From Trileptium ribeirensis (Eukaryota > Nematoda > Enoplea > Enoplida > Thoracostomopsidae): a DNA stretch of 64,000 nucleotides. Shown here in pieces: positions 23,087-35,249 of this stretch. The notes beneath the pieces were generated by a model. The model did no database searches. It was not told the origin of the DNA and was given only the letters and a program-made list of their open reading frames with translations. The stretch covers positions 1 to 64,000 of the forward strand of contig JASANE010003305.1 in the NCBI GenBank assembly GCA_030248225.1. The letters are read 5' to 3'. Every line of letters begins with the position of its first letter. Position 1 is the stretch's first letter. The translations under genes and the position numbers were made by a program.

Positions 23087-24962
23087 TTTGCTTAATATAC
23101 TGGAGACATGTCCTTAGTCTGCGGTGGAAAATGCTCTACTGTTTTAAGTTTAGCACAGTATTCTTAGTTGTGTAGGGATTATTTTCAGTGTTAGTGCTGT
23201 ACTATAAGGATATTGCGGCGTGAAAACGTACTTTTCGACACGAAAAAGTTTTGCATTCAAGATATAAAAATTTTTGAAACTAGTGAATAGGTTACCCCAG
23301 ACTATGTTCCCCGATCTTACACATTTTCATAAAACTAGTAATATATATATGTATGGTAATTCATACAGCAAATTGCAACAGATACTGAAACAGAAAATAA
23401 GCGCTTGCATCTTTAATATTATTATGCACTTCTACATGCGAACTGCCTCGGTTAGTGAAACGTTTACGTACTCTTTTAGGAATTTCAAAATATTGGATTT
23501 TGTGTATATCGTTTAATGGAGAGGGGGGTTGATGGGGAAGCAGTAGAATAGACGTCATATTAAGGCTTATTTCTATTCACTAGAGCAAGTTCTATTTGGA
23601 AAAAAAGAAAGTCGTTGCATTAAAATTACATAATACCTATCATAATGTTTATTATAACATTATTAAGGTCGGGTGTTTATATTAAGCACATTATTCATAG
23701 GTACTATTTGTTAGTATTAATTTTGCCATTGACAATGTAATGAAAAGGCTATTGTTGAGTTCAAGCTTTTGAGTGTTCATTTTTTATCTCAGGGTTATTT
23801 CTTTAAATTCATGTTTTTGTTAGCTATTAGAGTCGTTATGACATGGTAACATACCTTTTCGTGGAAGAGATACATTTTTAAATGGCAATTCGAGAATAAA
23901 TAAATGTATCATTGGGCTCTGTTTTGAGTCTGCATTAATTTCGATCAGGCAAATTGAAAACTATATATCTTGGAGTATATAACATCTATACATTTTTAAT
24001 TGCCGAAAAAGAACGTGATCCATGAAGTAACAACTTTACATCTTGTTGTCACTTGACGGTTATGCTTAGGGGTCATATATAAGTTTTAAGAAAGTTAAAT
24101 ATCAGTCAAGCGCACTATATCTGTCACATTATCTGTTGCAGTTTGCTGTAAACATTACCCTAGGCATCTGGTTATTACTGGTTTTGTGATAAAGCGGGAG
24201 ATAGGGAAACATGATCAGGGGTCATCTATCAGTTTGTTCAAAATTTTTCTGTCTTAAATACAAAATTTTTTTTCGTGTGGAAAAGCGCATTTTGCTACCG
24301 CAATGACCCTATAGAGCAGTACCCCCATGATATTAAGCGTAGCACACCAAATAACATCGTGATAATTAAAAACAAAAGAGCTTTTTTTGACCGCAACGAC
24401 CAACAACATATCGCCAATACATTAATCAAATATGTGCATTTTTAAAGCAAATCAACTGTCGTGGCTCATTTTTTGTAATATGGCAATACGCCTCCTTACC
24501 ACGGTATATCATTATTACTTTCAAAGTATTTTTCAATTTTTCATCGGCAAACCTGTTTTGCACAGTCAATTGAGCAGTTTACCTAAAATTATATTCTTTC
24601 ACAATGACATTTTTCAGGGGTTTCTTTTCTCATACTCGTAAAGGGCATTTTTCCCTACTAGTATGATTATATACTGTGTGCCCGTGCTTCTTGAATATCC
24701 GTAATTCTTGTAGAATTCTGAAAGCCTCTTTGAATTCGGTTATGGACACTTTATTTCCATGAATTTCATATTTGATCACTTTAGATTTTGTGCTTGACAT
24801 CAGTTTCAGTCAGTAATTACTGGTGGCTTACCCGGTTGAAGTAACTCCATGGCCCAAAACGACAGTTAACTGTTCACCGTTGTATAGCTGGATTAGAGTA
24901 TGTGATTTTCATGATGTAATTTTCAGTGTAGTTTAGGGCTATGAAGCAAAATATCTCGATGT

Positions 24963-25040
24963 GCGGGAAAGATTGTGGAATTCATATCGGATGTCTGGGA
25001 AAGATTGTGGTGTGCATATCGGATGCCCGGATTATAAATA
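24963..25040 (+). repeat. 41-bp direct repeat, two copies
   Basis: GGGAAAGATTGTGG followed by CATATCGGATG occurs twice in tandem with minor changes. Confidence 0.75.
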
Positions 25041-25079
25041 ACATATCCTACAACTTTAAAATCAATTTTAAAACCTTCA

Positions 25080-25520
25080 TGTCGAAGCGTTATGCGAGAG
25101 TCCAGTTTAGGTGTGTACATCAAGGTTGTTCTTTTGTCAAAATCACTAACTGAGTCTCGCAGAAATTCGCGTTCACGTTTTTGCCGTTAGCATTCACTTT
25201 TTTGTGACCCCGAACATGGGCTCAGTGATGTACAAATGGAATTTTCGTTCGCACACGTTTGTCCTTTTCGCATGCTTGTCCGCGTTCATCGAATGACATT
25301 CTGACTCAGACAGCAATGTTCGCGTTCTATTTCTGTATTATAGCACAGGAAAAATGCGATTGGTAAATCTCAAAATAATAACCACGAACAATGCCTACGC
25401 TTTGCTGCATCACAAATCATGTATTTATTCGTACATAGGATAAAAATTGTGCTTTGTTCGCGTTCATCACTTTTACGGTCGTGAACTAACTTGACAAACA
25501 ACACAGGCGTACGCACCTAA
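25080..25520 (+). repeat. 0.4-kb dispersed repeat, arm A
   Basis: This segment matches the reverse complement of 34225-34620 in order: GTGTACATCAAGGTTGTTC, TTCTTTTGTCAAAATCAC, CAGAAATTCGCGTTC, GTGATGTACAAATGGAATTT, GCGTTCATCGAATGACATTC and TCGTGAACTAACTTGACAAA. It is rich in TTCGCGTTC words. No coding capacity is seen. Confidence 0.7.
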
Positions 25521-25709
25521 AGTGAACTCACGCATTAATGTCAGGATCCGTCGTGACAAAATTCCTGATTTTTGCTGTCAAATTAAAAAACCATTAGCTG
25601 CCATTTTTAAAACAGGCGTGCACATTTTATGTTAGGCATTTTACAAGGACAGTCACATGTGGACTTCGCCATTAAATCTGTTTTTTACTGTTTTGCAATC
25701 CGGCTAGTC

Positions 25710-25920
25710 CAAAGTTGGGGGGCCTGCATTTTTGGCTGCCCCCGGCAAAACGGAGGTACCCCCGGCTCCTACCCCCGGCCAAAATTCGAGTACCCCCGGC
25801 TCAAAGGCCCTTGCTGAAAAAATTAAACGTTTAAACGCGACAAAATCCGGCAAAAAAAATTGGCACCCGGCAAAATTCGGCACCCCGGTAGGTGAGCGGG
25901 GGGGGCGGCTATAATTTCCG
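25710..25920. repeat. GC-rich element with CCCCCGGC repeats
   Basis: CCCCCGGCAAAA, CCCCCGGCTCC, CCCCCGGCCAAAATTCG, CCCCCGGCTCAA and CACCCGGCAAAATTCGG recur inside about 200 bases. The style resembles family M2 (G/C runs alternating with AAAATT), but the ends differ. It is probably another non-coding mobile element. Confidence 0.45.
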
Positions 25921-26916
25921 AAGTTTGGAATAGCCAGGTAATGTTGCTTTTATTGCCTTATGTATTGAAATGATAATTGCTGTGCAATTCACTAGGCTAT
26001 ATTGATTGATTGGTTGACTGATACATATTAAATTTTTAAGTCGAAGTGTTGATAGTAGAACAGTGTACATTTATTTTACTGTAATGAAGATAGTTACCTG
26101 CGAAGGGTTTTACCATAAAATTATCTCGGTGAAACTTGTGGAAAATATTTTTAATTTTCTTTGAACTTTTAACTCTCGGACTGCGGACACGTTATAGACT
26201 AAAGTCGGTCGATTGTTGCTTGGGAAGAGAGTTAATTATGTGTGAATAAAGAACTCATAAATGATTCTTTTTGCTTCCTTCTCTCCAAGAATTATTAAAA
26301 TGAAACATCGTTTCAGCACAAAATTTTGTTGCGCTTTTCAATGCAAAGTTTTGCATAATGCCCGAGGTTTTACGCAAAAACAACAGCTGTCAAAATATCG
26401 ATTTAACCCAACAGTCCATTTACCTAAAATTTCTTTTAAGCCGATTGCATGAATAACTATATTATGTTTTACAATTATTGTTCGAAATCTGCAACCGGTA
26501 CCACTTGTTTTAATAATTTAACAATTTTTATAGGCTTTCAAGGAATGTTGTCATATTTTTAAGATTTTAGTTTAAGACTAAGGGGCCACTTCGATACTAG
26601 TGTTTTAACAGTTTCCAGTAAAGTTTCTGTTCACTGTGCTATTGCGAGTCTAGTATCGCAGTAAATCGAATGGTTTTGATAGTTTTGTTTTTTTAGATTT
26701 TTGCTGTGTTTTGCTTGTAATTTGCGACGTAAAATTTACTTATTATCCAAGGCAATGAATGATCACAGGTTTAATGTGGTATAATGTAAGTTGCCGGACT
26801 CAGTCATCTTGGAGCAATGCACGGCTTGCGTATATCTTGTAGACTAATCGAACAGTATTTAAAAACAATATGCTGTGAATATTAAAATATGTATATATAC
26901 ATGTGACTTGTTTCAG

Positions 26917-27233
26917 GGTAATTATACCCAATGGAACTCTAAAATCACAACATTTCCTGGATTATACATTACGTCGTTGTTTGTATTCAAAACGTTGGGA
27001 TTATTTTCACCTATTAAACTTTGCGAGCCTAAGATGCTGCGCTTAATCAATTTCTGTCATTTGTTGGCGCTTTTTGTAACCTTACGTGCCGTGAGACGTC
27101 TTGTGGTCAGAGCTGGAGATTATAACGCCTTCGCGCTGGTTGCTTCATGCTTTCCTGTCCTGTACTTCTTTTCGTTTTTGTACTACACCGATGTTGGATC
27201 AGCCTTGTTCGTGATGATGAGTTATTATTACAG
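26917..27233 (+). CDS. ALG10: ALG10 glucosyltransferase, exon 2
   Basis: The exon runs from tgtttcag|GGTAAT to TACAG|gtatat and continues exon 1 in phase 0. It encodes GNYTQWNSKITTFPGLYITS (the family's conserved W-x-KITT-x-PGLY motif), then several membrane helices, closing with YYTDVGSALFVMMSYYY. It ends two bases into a codon. Reading on past the donor meets a stop within a few codons, which supports the splice site. Confidence 0.93.
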
Positions 27234-28433
27234 GTATATGGCGTGATGAGCCAGATATTCTTTTAGTATACAATAACCGCCAGAAATGACCGTTGCTCGC
27301 TCGATATTCGTTCAATGTTTAAACGATTCTCGCTCGCTGCTTGAAACGCGTTATATCGCTCGCAGCTCCCTCAATGTTCTTTCGATGCGTGCTCGATGGT
27401 CGAAACGTCTTATAACACTGTTCGCTCCCTCAGATGGCGATAGTCATTTCTTGTTGGTTAACAATAAAGGTAGCTTCTGAAGTTGATTGTCTGATGGCTG
27501 TTCTTAAGCTTTTAACTATGCAATTTGTGCTTTGGATCAGAAAATGAAACAACTACACATAACTTGGTAAAACCTCATAGTTCCGATTTTTATCAGAGCA
27601 GTCGTTTTCGAATTATCAGCCAGAATTTAAAAGTTCCCGTAAAGTAGAAAATTCTAAAAAATTTTGAGTGCATTTTTGCAGATTCAATTGACCGTTGGCC
27701 TTGTAGAGTTATTGCCGATGTTAAACATTTTATTTTCGTAACATTATATCTGTAATCGGCACATTATTGTCTTTCTTGAACGCAGCATTTGTTTTGGCGC
27801 CAAATAGCTAGTTTTTAACATTTTAGTTTGTCTCTTATACATATAATAGGTCTTCTGGGTAGCTGTAAAAACAATGGTCTTTCTGAACGCTAAATTCTAG
27901 GCTATGATATCTCACTGCGTTATCGAGTTATGCGCCGAAATGTAACAAAATTTTTGCAATCAAAACCTTTATACTTTCTACATCATAGAACTGGGATTGT
28001 TGGTTTAAATGTATAGCAGCGATACACTACTGTACCCATATCGCCAGCTTTTTTAATATTCAGAATGAAAAGACCTAAACTAATACGCTTGGTGACAGCT
28101 CTGTTTTGATCACGCAGTTTTCAGGGAAATCAAAAAAACCAAACTCACAAAATTTTCAAATGGCGTGTACAAGCACACCTGGAAATATATCGAAGAAATC
28201 AAAAAACGTGTCGAACTGGCTATTTAAAAAACCTATAGAACGAAAAACACCCGCAAGAAACATATCACTAAACCGCTAGGGCTAACTGGAAAAATCATGA
28301 AAATGACGAAATTCTACATAATCTGTAGAAGAAACAGCACTGTATGAGTTTTCTTCGTTTCGCTCACAAACGCCCTTGTCAGGTTCTAGTGGTTTCTCTC
28401 CGATAAACTACGATATATTTAAATACATTCTAG
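27234..28433 (+). other. ALG10 intron 2
   Basis: Donor gtatat and acceptor tacattctag. A nearer acceptor at 28450 (aaccag) would break the reading frame, whereas the one at 28433 keeps it and restores the expected residues. Around 27290-27430, CGCTCGAT/CGCTCGCT-type words repeat. No other element is recognised. Confidence 0.8.
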
Positions 28434-29394
28434 CTTATGCAACAAACCAGGATTGAGTGCTTTTGCTGGCGCTATTGCAGTCTTGTATCGGCAGACAAAT
28501 ATAGTGTGGGTGGTTTTTATAGCGGCGCTGCGGGTGTACGAAAGCCTGCGTGTATCTCGAATGTCATGGATTCAGAGGGGATTTGTTCATGAAAACAGCG
28601 ATGGCTGCATAAGCAGTGAACAGTACGACATTTATGTTGTCCATCTGTTGAAAGATACGTGTTTAGCAGCGTTTTGGATACCAGATATTTGGATGTCAGC
28701 AATGCAGAAAATATTATGCGATGTCTTTGGTTACGTTCTTGTTGTTGCTAGTTTCTTAACTTTCTTGATATGGAATTCGGGATCGTTCACTGTAGGTGAT
28801 CATGGTGCGCACAGGCCGTGCTTTCATGCGGTGCAACTTTGTTATTTGTCAGCATTTACAACGGGCTTTGGATGGCCGTATTGCCTTAATATTATGCGAC
28901 TGTCGAGTTTTACTTATCGTGTCCGTCGTCACAAATTCCGCACAGCGACTTTAGCAGTCGCCATTATTTCTATTATCTACTTTACAACCTACGAACATCC
29001 GTATTTGTTGGCCGATAACAGACATTATACTTTTTACATATGGCGACGGTGGTTTCGCAGTCACTGGCTGTTTAAGTATGCCTTGGTGCCGCTATATGGA
29101 CACGGTCTCTATGTGATGTTTCTCAGTCGGTTTATGTCTCGCCAGCCCGCATTCTACAGCATCGCCTTTACTATCGCAACGGCATTGGTGGTTGTTCCTA
29201 ATCGACTCTTAGAATTTCGCTACTTTGTGATACCGTATTTATTTTGGCGCTGTCATGTATGGGAATCCCGGATGCGTTGGCTACAATACGAAATATTGAC
29301 ATACCTTTCAGTAAATGCATTTACATTGTATATGTTTCTATTTCGCCCGTTCGTGTGGCCTCACGAATCTGGCGTTCAAAGATTTATGTGGTAA
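28434..29394 (+). CDS. ALG10: ALG10 glucosyltransferase, exon 3
   Basis: The exon supplies the remaining 320 codons including the stop. The first base completes the codon split after exon 2. Motifs in order: RQTNIVW, a hydrophilic loop, GDHGAHRPCFHAVQL, multiple membrane helices, the highly conserved YLLADNRHYTFYIWRR, LLEFRYFVIPY, and the terminal QRFMW shared by most animal ALG10 proteins. An exon start at 28434 rather than the later TTG at 28453 is required by phase. Confidence 0.95.
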
Positions 29395-29399
29395 ACGAA

Positions 29400-31800
29400 T
29401 AATTGAATGACGAGTCATCGTATATTCGTGGAGCTTTAGCAGTCGAATCGAAAAAGTTGAAAAATACACGATCATCGGGGTTGTCCGGTGAATGTAGCTA
29501 GACCGTGAGAAATCCATATACATAACATGTAACAAAAGTGTAATATAATGGAATTATCTGCAATAACCGTAGTTTCTGTTATTATCCTAACACTATTATT
29601 ATGTGACATTATAAACAGTCAGTGTTTTTGGCCTAAAATTTTACAGCGATGCGACGGAGCGCTAGCGAGAGCCATGAATTCTTTATTTCGGTAGTTGATG
29701 GATTCATTTTAAGGGATTTTTCATGCTGAAAATAACTTTTCGTATTGCAGCGGTGTAATAAGTACGTATATATGTATGTTGCACATATTGCATGTTGTAC
29801 TATTACTACTACTGAATATAATATACAACGGTATAAATGAGAACTACTAACTACAATGCATGATATCGAATAGCCAAGTTGAATTACCAATAATTTGAGT
29901 TGCGAAAAATTTGCTTTAAACATTCATGTGTAAAAATTCAAGGAGGGTGGGCGAAAACCTGTCGGGCGGGTGTGGGTGTCCTCGCCCTTCGCATCCACCA
30001 CGCTTGTTGAAAACCAGACTGAATAGTACTAGTACTATATATAGAGTAAACAAATATTGTTCTTTTTTGTCTAATTCATTGTTTATAGTAAGGTTATTGT
30101 GTTTGTTTTTTGTACATGATAACTCGTTCAAGAATGTAATCAGAGATAAAACGCGTAAGGTTTTGGTTGACAGATGCTTCGATTACGAGAATGACATCGT
30201 GGCAGGTCCAATACTGTGTTACATAATTTTAATTGCTTTCCTGACAATAAACGTTGATATCTTAAAAATTGTTGTTAAATTTGGTTTGTTGTTATTGGCC
30301 GCAGGGTTTTTTCAAAATTCATTGTGCTAAAATGTATGTTTTTTGAAATTTAGGTGTGTTTTATTACATTTAGATGTGTTTTTTGACATTTACCTGTGTT
30401 GTTTAATTAAGCCGCAAATACCATGTTTTAGGCTTACAGGGAAGGTCAAGTAATGATAATTAACCGGCTACTAGCAATTTTATATTAATGCATGCATTAT
30501 ATATTTATGTAATGGGCCAATCAGTTATATTTAGCACTAATTTTTTCATATTTCAGAATTTATAGACTTAGGTTCCAGGTCAATTTATAAACATTCAGCG
30601 TTTAAAAATTTTGGTTTTTGTAGCCTTTTTATTAAACAGTTCAGGTGTGCTAAATTTTGTATTTTTTTAAATTTAGGTGTGTTTTTTTAAATTTCACCCT
30701 TTTTGCACTAAGAAAAACAAAAAATCTTGACTGGCCGTTTCTGTAGGCAGCTGCGACAACTTTGATTACTGCACGTCACTGAGATATCGCCTTTAGATGA
30801 TGAAACTTCGAGCAAGCAGTTGTATTTTGCGGTGTGTACTTTAGTTAGATTTCTGTAAACATAACCCAAAATAATTTTTTTAATATAATAGTTAAAGAAT
30901 TGAAATTTAATCATATGTCAACGTAAACTTTTTATTCGGGAAATATTTTGAGTACTGTTAAATAATTAATTGTACCACGCATGGAAAATATCTTTATCAC
31001 GGAAGCAGAATGTATTCACTGAAATAAGGTTGCGACGAATGTTTAAATGAATAGACGTTACTCACTCTTGCGGAATTCCTCAGTTTCTCGTCCAGCAACA
31101 TCATTGCCGTTCAAAATTAAAAGCTAGATGCACTACATACACCTTCTTTTATACTTTTGAAGGAAATGTACGAATGTTGACTTTTTTACGTTGAAATTTG
31201 GCGCATAGATTGTGTTTACATGTATAACTCGAACGTAGTTTACGTTGGATTGAAAATATATATACGTTTATTCCAGATGTTTTATCCACAAGCTAAGCAA
31301 CATATATTTTTTCAGCTTTCACGTTCACAGTTGATGCGTCCACTCCTTGTACATTTTAACATGTAGTATATATACTGTCGCAGCTATTTTTATAAATAGT
31401 TTTCCTTCGGGCACCAGTGGTTCGTACAATGTTACCGTAATGGTGGTATTGCATTTCTAGGGCTTCTAACAGCTGCAGGAGCTCATAAAAGAAAATGCGT
31501 TTATGTTAATAACCTAATAAAATGTTTTACACATATTGTGTCAAATTAGATATAATTTTGCGTGAGTGTAAGAAACACAGTTTCTATATTAACACAGATT
31601 TGTTTTCATTTAACAAATAGTAGGTTCACAGGGTAAAGCTAAATGTGTTAAATCCGAGATATATATTTGTTCTTTATTTAACACATTTCGTTATTTTGTC
31701 TGTATTCTTACAAAGTTCTGTTTCTGTAGCAGTGATTCTAATTGTAACTTCTGTGGATAAAGGACACTGCGAATCAATTAGCTTGCCGAATAGTAAAAAT
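29400..31800. other. intergenic stretch, nothing recognised
   Basis: AT-rich sequence downstream of ALG10. A 134-codon frame at 29926-30330 resembles no protein. From 30340 to 30700 the phrase TTTAGGTGTGTTTTTT recurs loosely. I see no clear element. Confidence 0.4.
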
Positions 31801-31807
31801 TGCTATA

Positions 31808-32410
31808 ACTAGTAGCTTGTGTTGTCGCCAAGGGTGTTGAAAATGTAATTTAGAGAAATGTGCATAACTGTAAGCACCCGAATTTCAGCCACGTTGCATA
31901 AGTAATTGAGAAGATATGCCCGATTAATATGCTAGCAGTGTACCTAGCGGATGAATTGCTCTTCAAAATGAATTCAAAACACCTGTAGGTATAGCTCGAT
32001 AGGATGAAGAGATAGATATTGCCATTTTCAGGTATTTTAGGTCTCATAGGGTCAACGAAAAATGATTGATCCAACTTTGAACCAAGTAGTGACAATAGCA
32101 GCACACCATTTGCAGCCACTTAGAGAATGAATTGCTCTACAAAATGAGACCAAAACACCTATATGGCTCGAACGGTTGCGGAGATAGTACCATTTTTGTG
32201 TTTTGGGTCCCATGGGAATACCAGTTTTGACACAGCCATGCAGCTTAAATAATGACGATAGCGGCACACCATTTGTAGCTACATTGAAGATAAATATATT
32301 GATTCACCAATTGAAACTAAAGGAGATACCATTTTCTTCTATTTTGATTTTCATGCTCCCAATTTAGAACCCGTTTTGACTCAAATCGTGCATTCGAGGG
32401 AACCTCGTAA
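31808..32410 (+). repeat. satellite family S2, second array
   Basis: Starts CTAGTAGCTTGTGTTGTCGCCAAGGG-like, as at 13030, then units carry GAATTGCTCTWCAAAATGA (near 31953 and 32129), GGTTGCGGAGATAGTACCATTTT and CCAGTTTTGACACAGCCATG. Same orientation as the first array, 18 kb away. Confidence 0.78.
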
Positions 32411-33680
32411 CAGCATTAATTATAGAAGTTTTTTTATTTGTGCAAAAGTTTTTTATCCTTCGTTACCACTCAGAATTCAATCAGACATATTTATCTGTGA
32501 ATACGCGTATAATATATACCGGTAGGAATGATTCACATTTCTTTTGCCTTGAATGTACCTTAAAGGTTCATCGTTGACTGTCAGAATTCAATCAGACATT
32601 TATCTGTGAATACGTTTTATATATACCTATGGAAAAAGACGCATTTGTTTTGCCTTGAATGTATATTAAAGGCATATTGTCTAAACAGAATACACTGTAT
32701 TTAATAGCTTTTCAGAGTAGCTTGGAAATGTTCTGATTGTTTGGGTTATTAAAATTAAATTAAAAATAATTGGTTATAACTGTTTTGATTGCATGACTCA
32801 GACAGATTAATCGAGCGATAGGTAAATTGGCTCTTACAAAAATCTATTATGTATTAGAAGCATTACAATGTTGCTAAATCAGTCAAGCTTTAGAAAATTA
32901 AAAGCCTGAGCAGCGTAGTACAATGTGACTCTAATCTGATGCTACAACGATTGAGCAACAGAACGGCATTTAATGAGCAATCAAAAAAGCAAGATCGATA
33001 CCCACTTTTCCGTTATATATATAAGTATGAAATATGGTTTCTGGAAAATAATGATGGGTGTAGGAAATATTAAACTTCGTTTTACTGCAACATTGTTATT
33101 TCTACCGATATATATATATAATATTTAACATTTTTAGTGGTATACGGCTAGACAGAACTGTTTAGTGCGGGGAGTGGTAGACTACTGGGCGTAATATAAG
33201 TCTCAGCTCACTATGGCCTTCAACAACATCCTTTTTCCTGGCCAAAATCAGTCATTATTTTGATAGCACCTGTAAGCTAACTAGTCTTGTTTTGTAGTAA
33301 AGAAGTAGGTAGGTTTATTGATTTCAGTGCTGTTACAATCGTCTATATGTTATAGGTTTCCCGTGCGTTGATACGGTTGTGAGACATAGGGTTCGCCATA
33401 AGTAATATATTCCAGCTTCAAGTATTTTAGCATGACCAATTGAATTTTCGGAATAGGTCCTATCTTCTATCGCGAATCAAAAGCTTAAAAGATATGTTGG
33501 TTTGCTTTCTGATATATGCCAAATCAGCGAATATGAGCATATGTCCTACCTCATGCAATGGATGTGTGCACCACAAAATAACAGCTTCCACACTCGTCCC
33601 ATATCACCCTACGCGAGTTTCTAGCTTGTTGGTACTGATCGGTTGTTTTGTTGCGTTATTTTGTCTGTTAAACATGGTTC
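32411..33680. other. intergenic stretch with one duplicated segment
   Basis: CAGAATTCAATCAGACAT...TTATCTGTGAATACG occurs near 32470 and again near 32580, each followed by a TTTTGCCTTGAATGTA-like stretch, a tandem duplication of about 110 bases. Otherwise nothing is recognised. Confidence 0.5.
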
Positions 33681-33694
33681 CATTGTCTTATGGG

Positions 33695-33975
33695 TGTGGG
33701 ACACCTCGGCGTCCGCGTTACTTTGGTATCAGATACCTCGCCGTCCGCGATACTTGCGCGTGTGACACCTTGACGTCCGCGATACTTGGGCATGCGACAT
33801 CTCTACGTCCACGATGCTTGGGCGTACGACGCCTTATACTTCCATGTAACTTGATCATGCGATACCTCGGCGTCTATGATACTTGAGCGTGCGACAACTT
33901 GGTGTCCGTCATACTCAGGCGTGTGACGCCTCGACTTCGTATACTTAGGCGTGCGACATCTCGGTGTCCGCCACA
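33695..33975 (+). repeat. minisatellite, about 31-bp unit
   Basis: Imperfect tandem copies of GTGCGACACCTCGGCGTCCGCGATACTTGGGC-type units (each unit shown here is an approximation of parts such as GACACCTCGGCGTCCGCG and GATACTTGGGCGTG), about nine in all. The C-terminal half of a 148-codon frame at 33440-33886 is just this repeat translated. A related array in the opposite orientation lies at 37537-37670. Confidence 0.8.
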
Positions 33976-34224
33976 AATTATTTTTATTTCAATAATGCAT
34001 ACTGTTGTCAACAGTACTGATTGCAAAAATTGCTAAAACAAACTATGTTGGTCAGGGCCTTATTCCACTAATTTTTACGGGGATTAGGAAAATACCGTTT
34101 ATTATTACGGACGAATTTTCTTTCTGGTGGAAAGTTTTCTAGCTTCCTTTATTTTTTACTCCGCCCAGTCGGAATTAAATATCTTGTTTACAAATTTTTT
34201 TACTAAGCGAGAAGTCATTTGATT

Positions 34225-34620
34225 ATTTTTTGTGAAGTCAGTTCGCGATCATGAAAGCAATAAACGCCATCATGAACAAATCGCCATTTTTCCTATGCAC
34301 GGTAGGCGGTGTTTGCAGTCACTATATTGCTATTTAGCCACGCATTTTGTTGACGTCGTACAACTGAAACCGCAATTACCAGTCGCATTCTTCTCGCATG
34401 GTATAATACACAAATAGACGAATTTTCAGAATGTCATATTTTATGAACGCAGACAAAATGTGCGCGAATGCAAATTCCATTCGTACATCACAGCTCATGT
34501 TCGCGTTCGGAAAAATGGGAACGCGAAATTCTGCGCGAATCAGTTCGTGAATTTGACAAAAGAATAACCATGGTGTACATACCTAAATTAGACACGCATA
34601 ATCATTTCACCTTACACTTC
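34225..34620 (-). repeat. 0.4-kb dispersed repeat, arm B (inverted)
   Basis: Reverse complement of the family at 25080-25520; see the shared blocks listed there. It contains the same TTCGCG-rich words (here GAACGCGAAATTC). No coding capacity. Confidence 0.7.
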
Positions 34621-35249
34621 ATCCTATCATTTCTCTTACATCAAAATCAATAACCAGCTGGTAATAAAAGGACAGGAAACGGAGTGCGACCAGTCTTCGT
34701 TTGGTGACCATTGCTAAGTTTCAAAATTTAGCTGATTGTACTTCGTTAAATTACCAAAAATTCAATTATTACTTTACACCTTTTCCAAATAAGACTTTAT
34801 GGCCATTTTCAGCTTCCTGAAAATTTTTGGATTTATAAATTACAATTTATTGGTTCGCGTGTGTTTTTTACGCTCTAGGCGGTTAGCTATTTCTTATTGG
34901 ATACATAACGCACAAGTACAACAGCTTTAATCATATTATTCATATACACCCATCCTAAATTTTTACGGACAACTGACTTTAAAAACATAAAAATTTGTCA
35001 ATTTTTTGTTGCCGAAATTTAGCAACTTAACACACAGCAGTGTTTATAACATAGCTAATGTAGGTTTTAAAAACAGTGAAATCTTTATCGTACTATTTTA
35101 TAGTGGAATGGGCAGCTCAACTTTACGGCTCAGTTTTAGCCGTATATCTTTTGGTTCCTGGGGACTGGTTTGAAGCTGTGATTACAGTTATTCTTATGCA
35201 CTGTATTTTCGGTTATACCCTCATTCTGTTATTTGTTTTTGAAAGAATC
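34621..35249. other. stretch with nothing recognised
   Basis: AT-rich sequence between the inverted repeat arm and the LINE fragment. The frame from 35076 that leads into the RT fragment is hydrophobic and does not look like RT before about 35250. Confidence 0.4.

Larger units (their letters stand above)
19913..26916 (+). other. ALG10 intron 1 (7.0 kb)
   Basis: Donor GAA|gtaagt and acceptor tgtttcag. The intron holds a degenerate tandem repeat (20340-21540) interrupted by an RTE LINE, MITEs of families M1 and M2, a LINE RT-linker fragment, and one arm of a 0.4-kb inverted repeat. At 23090-25060 and 25930-26900 I see nothing recognisable. Confidence 0.9.

Noticed and set aside
28451..28455. 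ALG10 exon 3 starting after the nearer acceptor aaccag
   Set aside because: It breaks the reading frame relative to exon 2; the acceptor at 28433 keeps the frame and adds the expected residues.
29926..30330. 134-codon frame downstream of ALG10
   Set aside because: No recognisable domain, no exon-like borders, and composition like the surrounding DNA.
33440..33886. 148-codon plus-strand frame
   Set aside because: Its second half is a direct translation of the 31-bp minisatellite and the first half resembles no protein.
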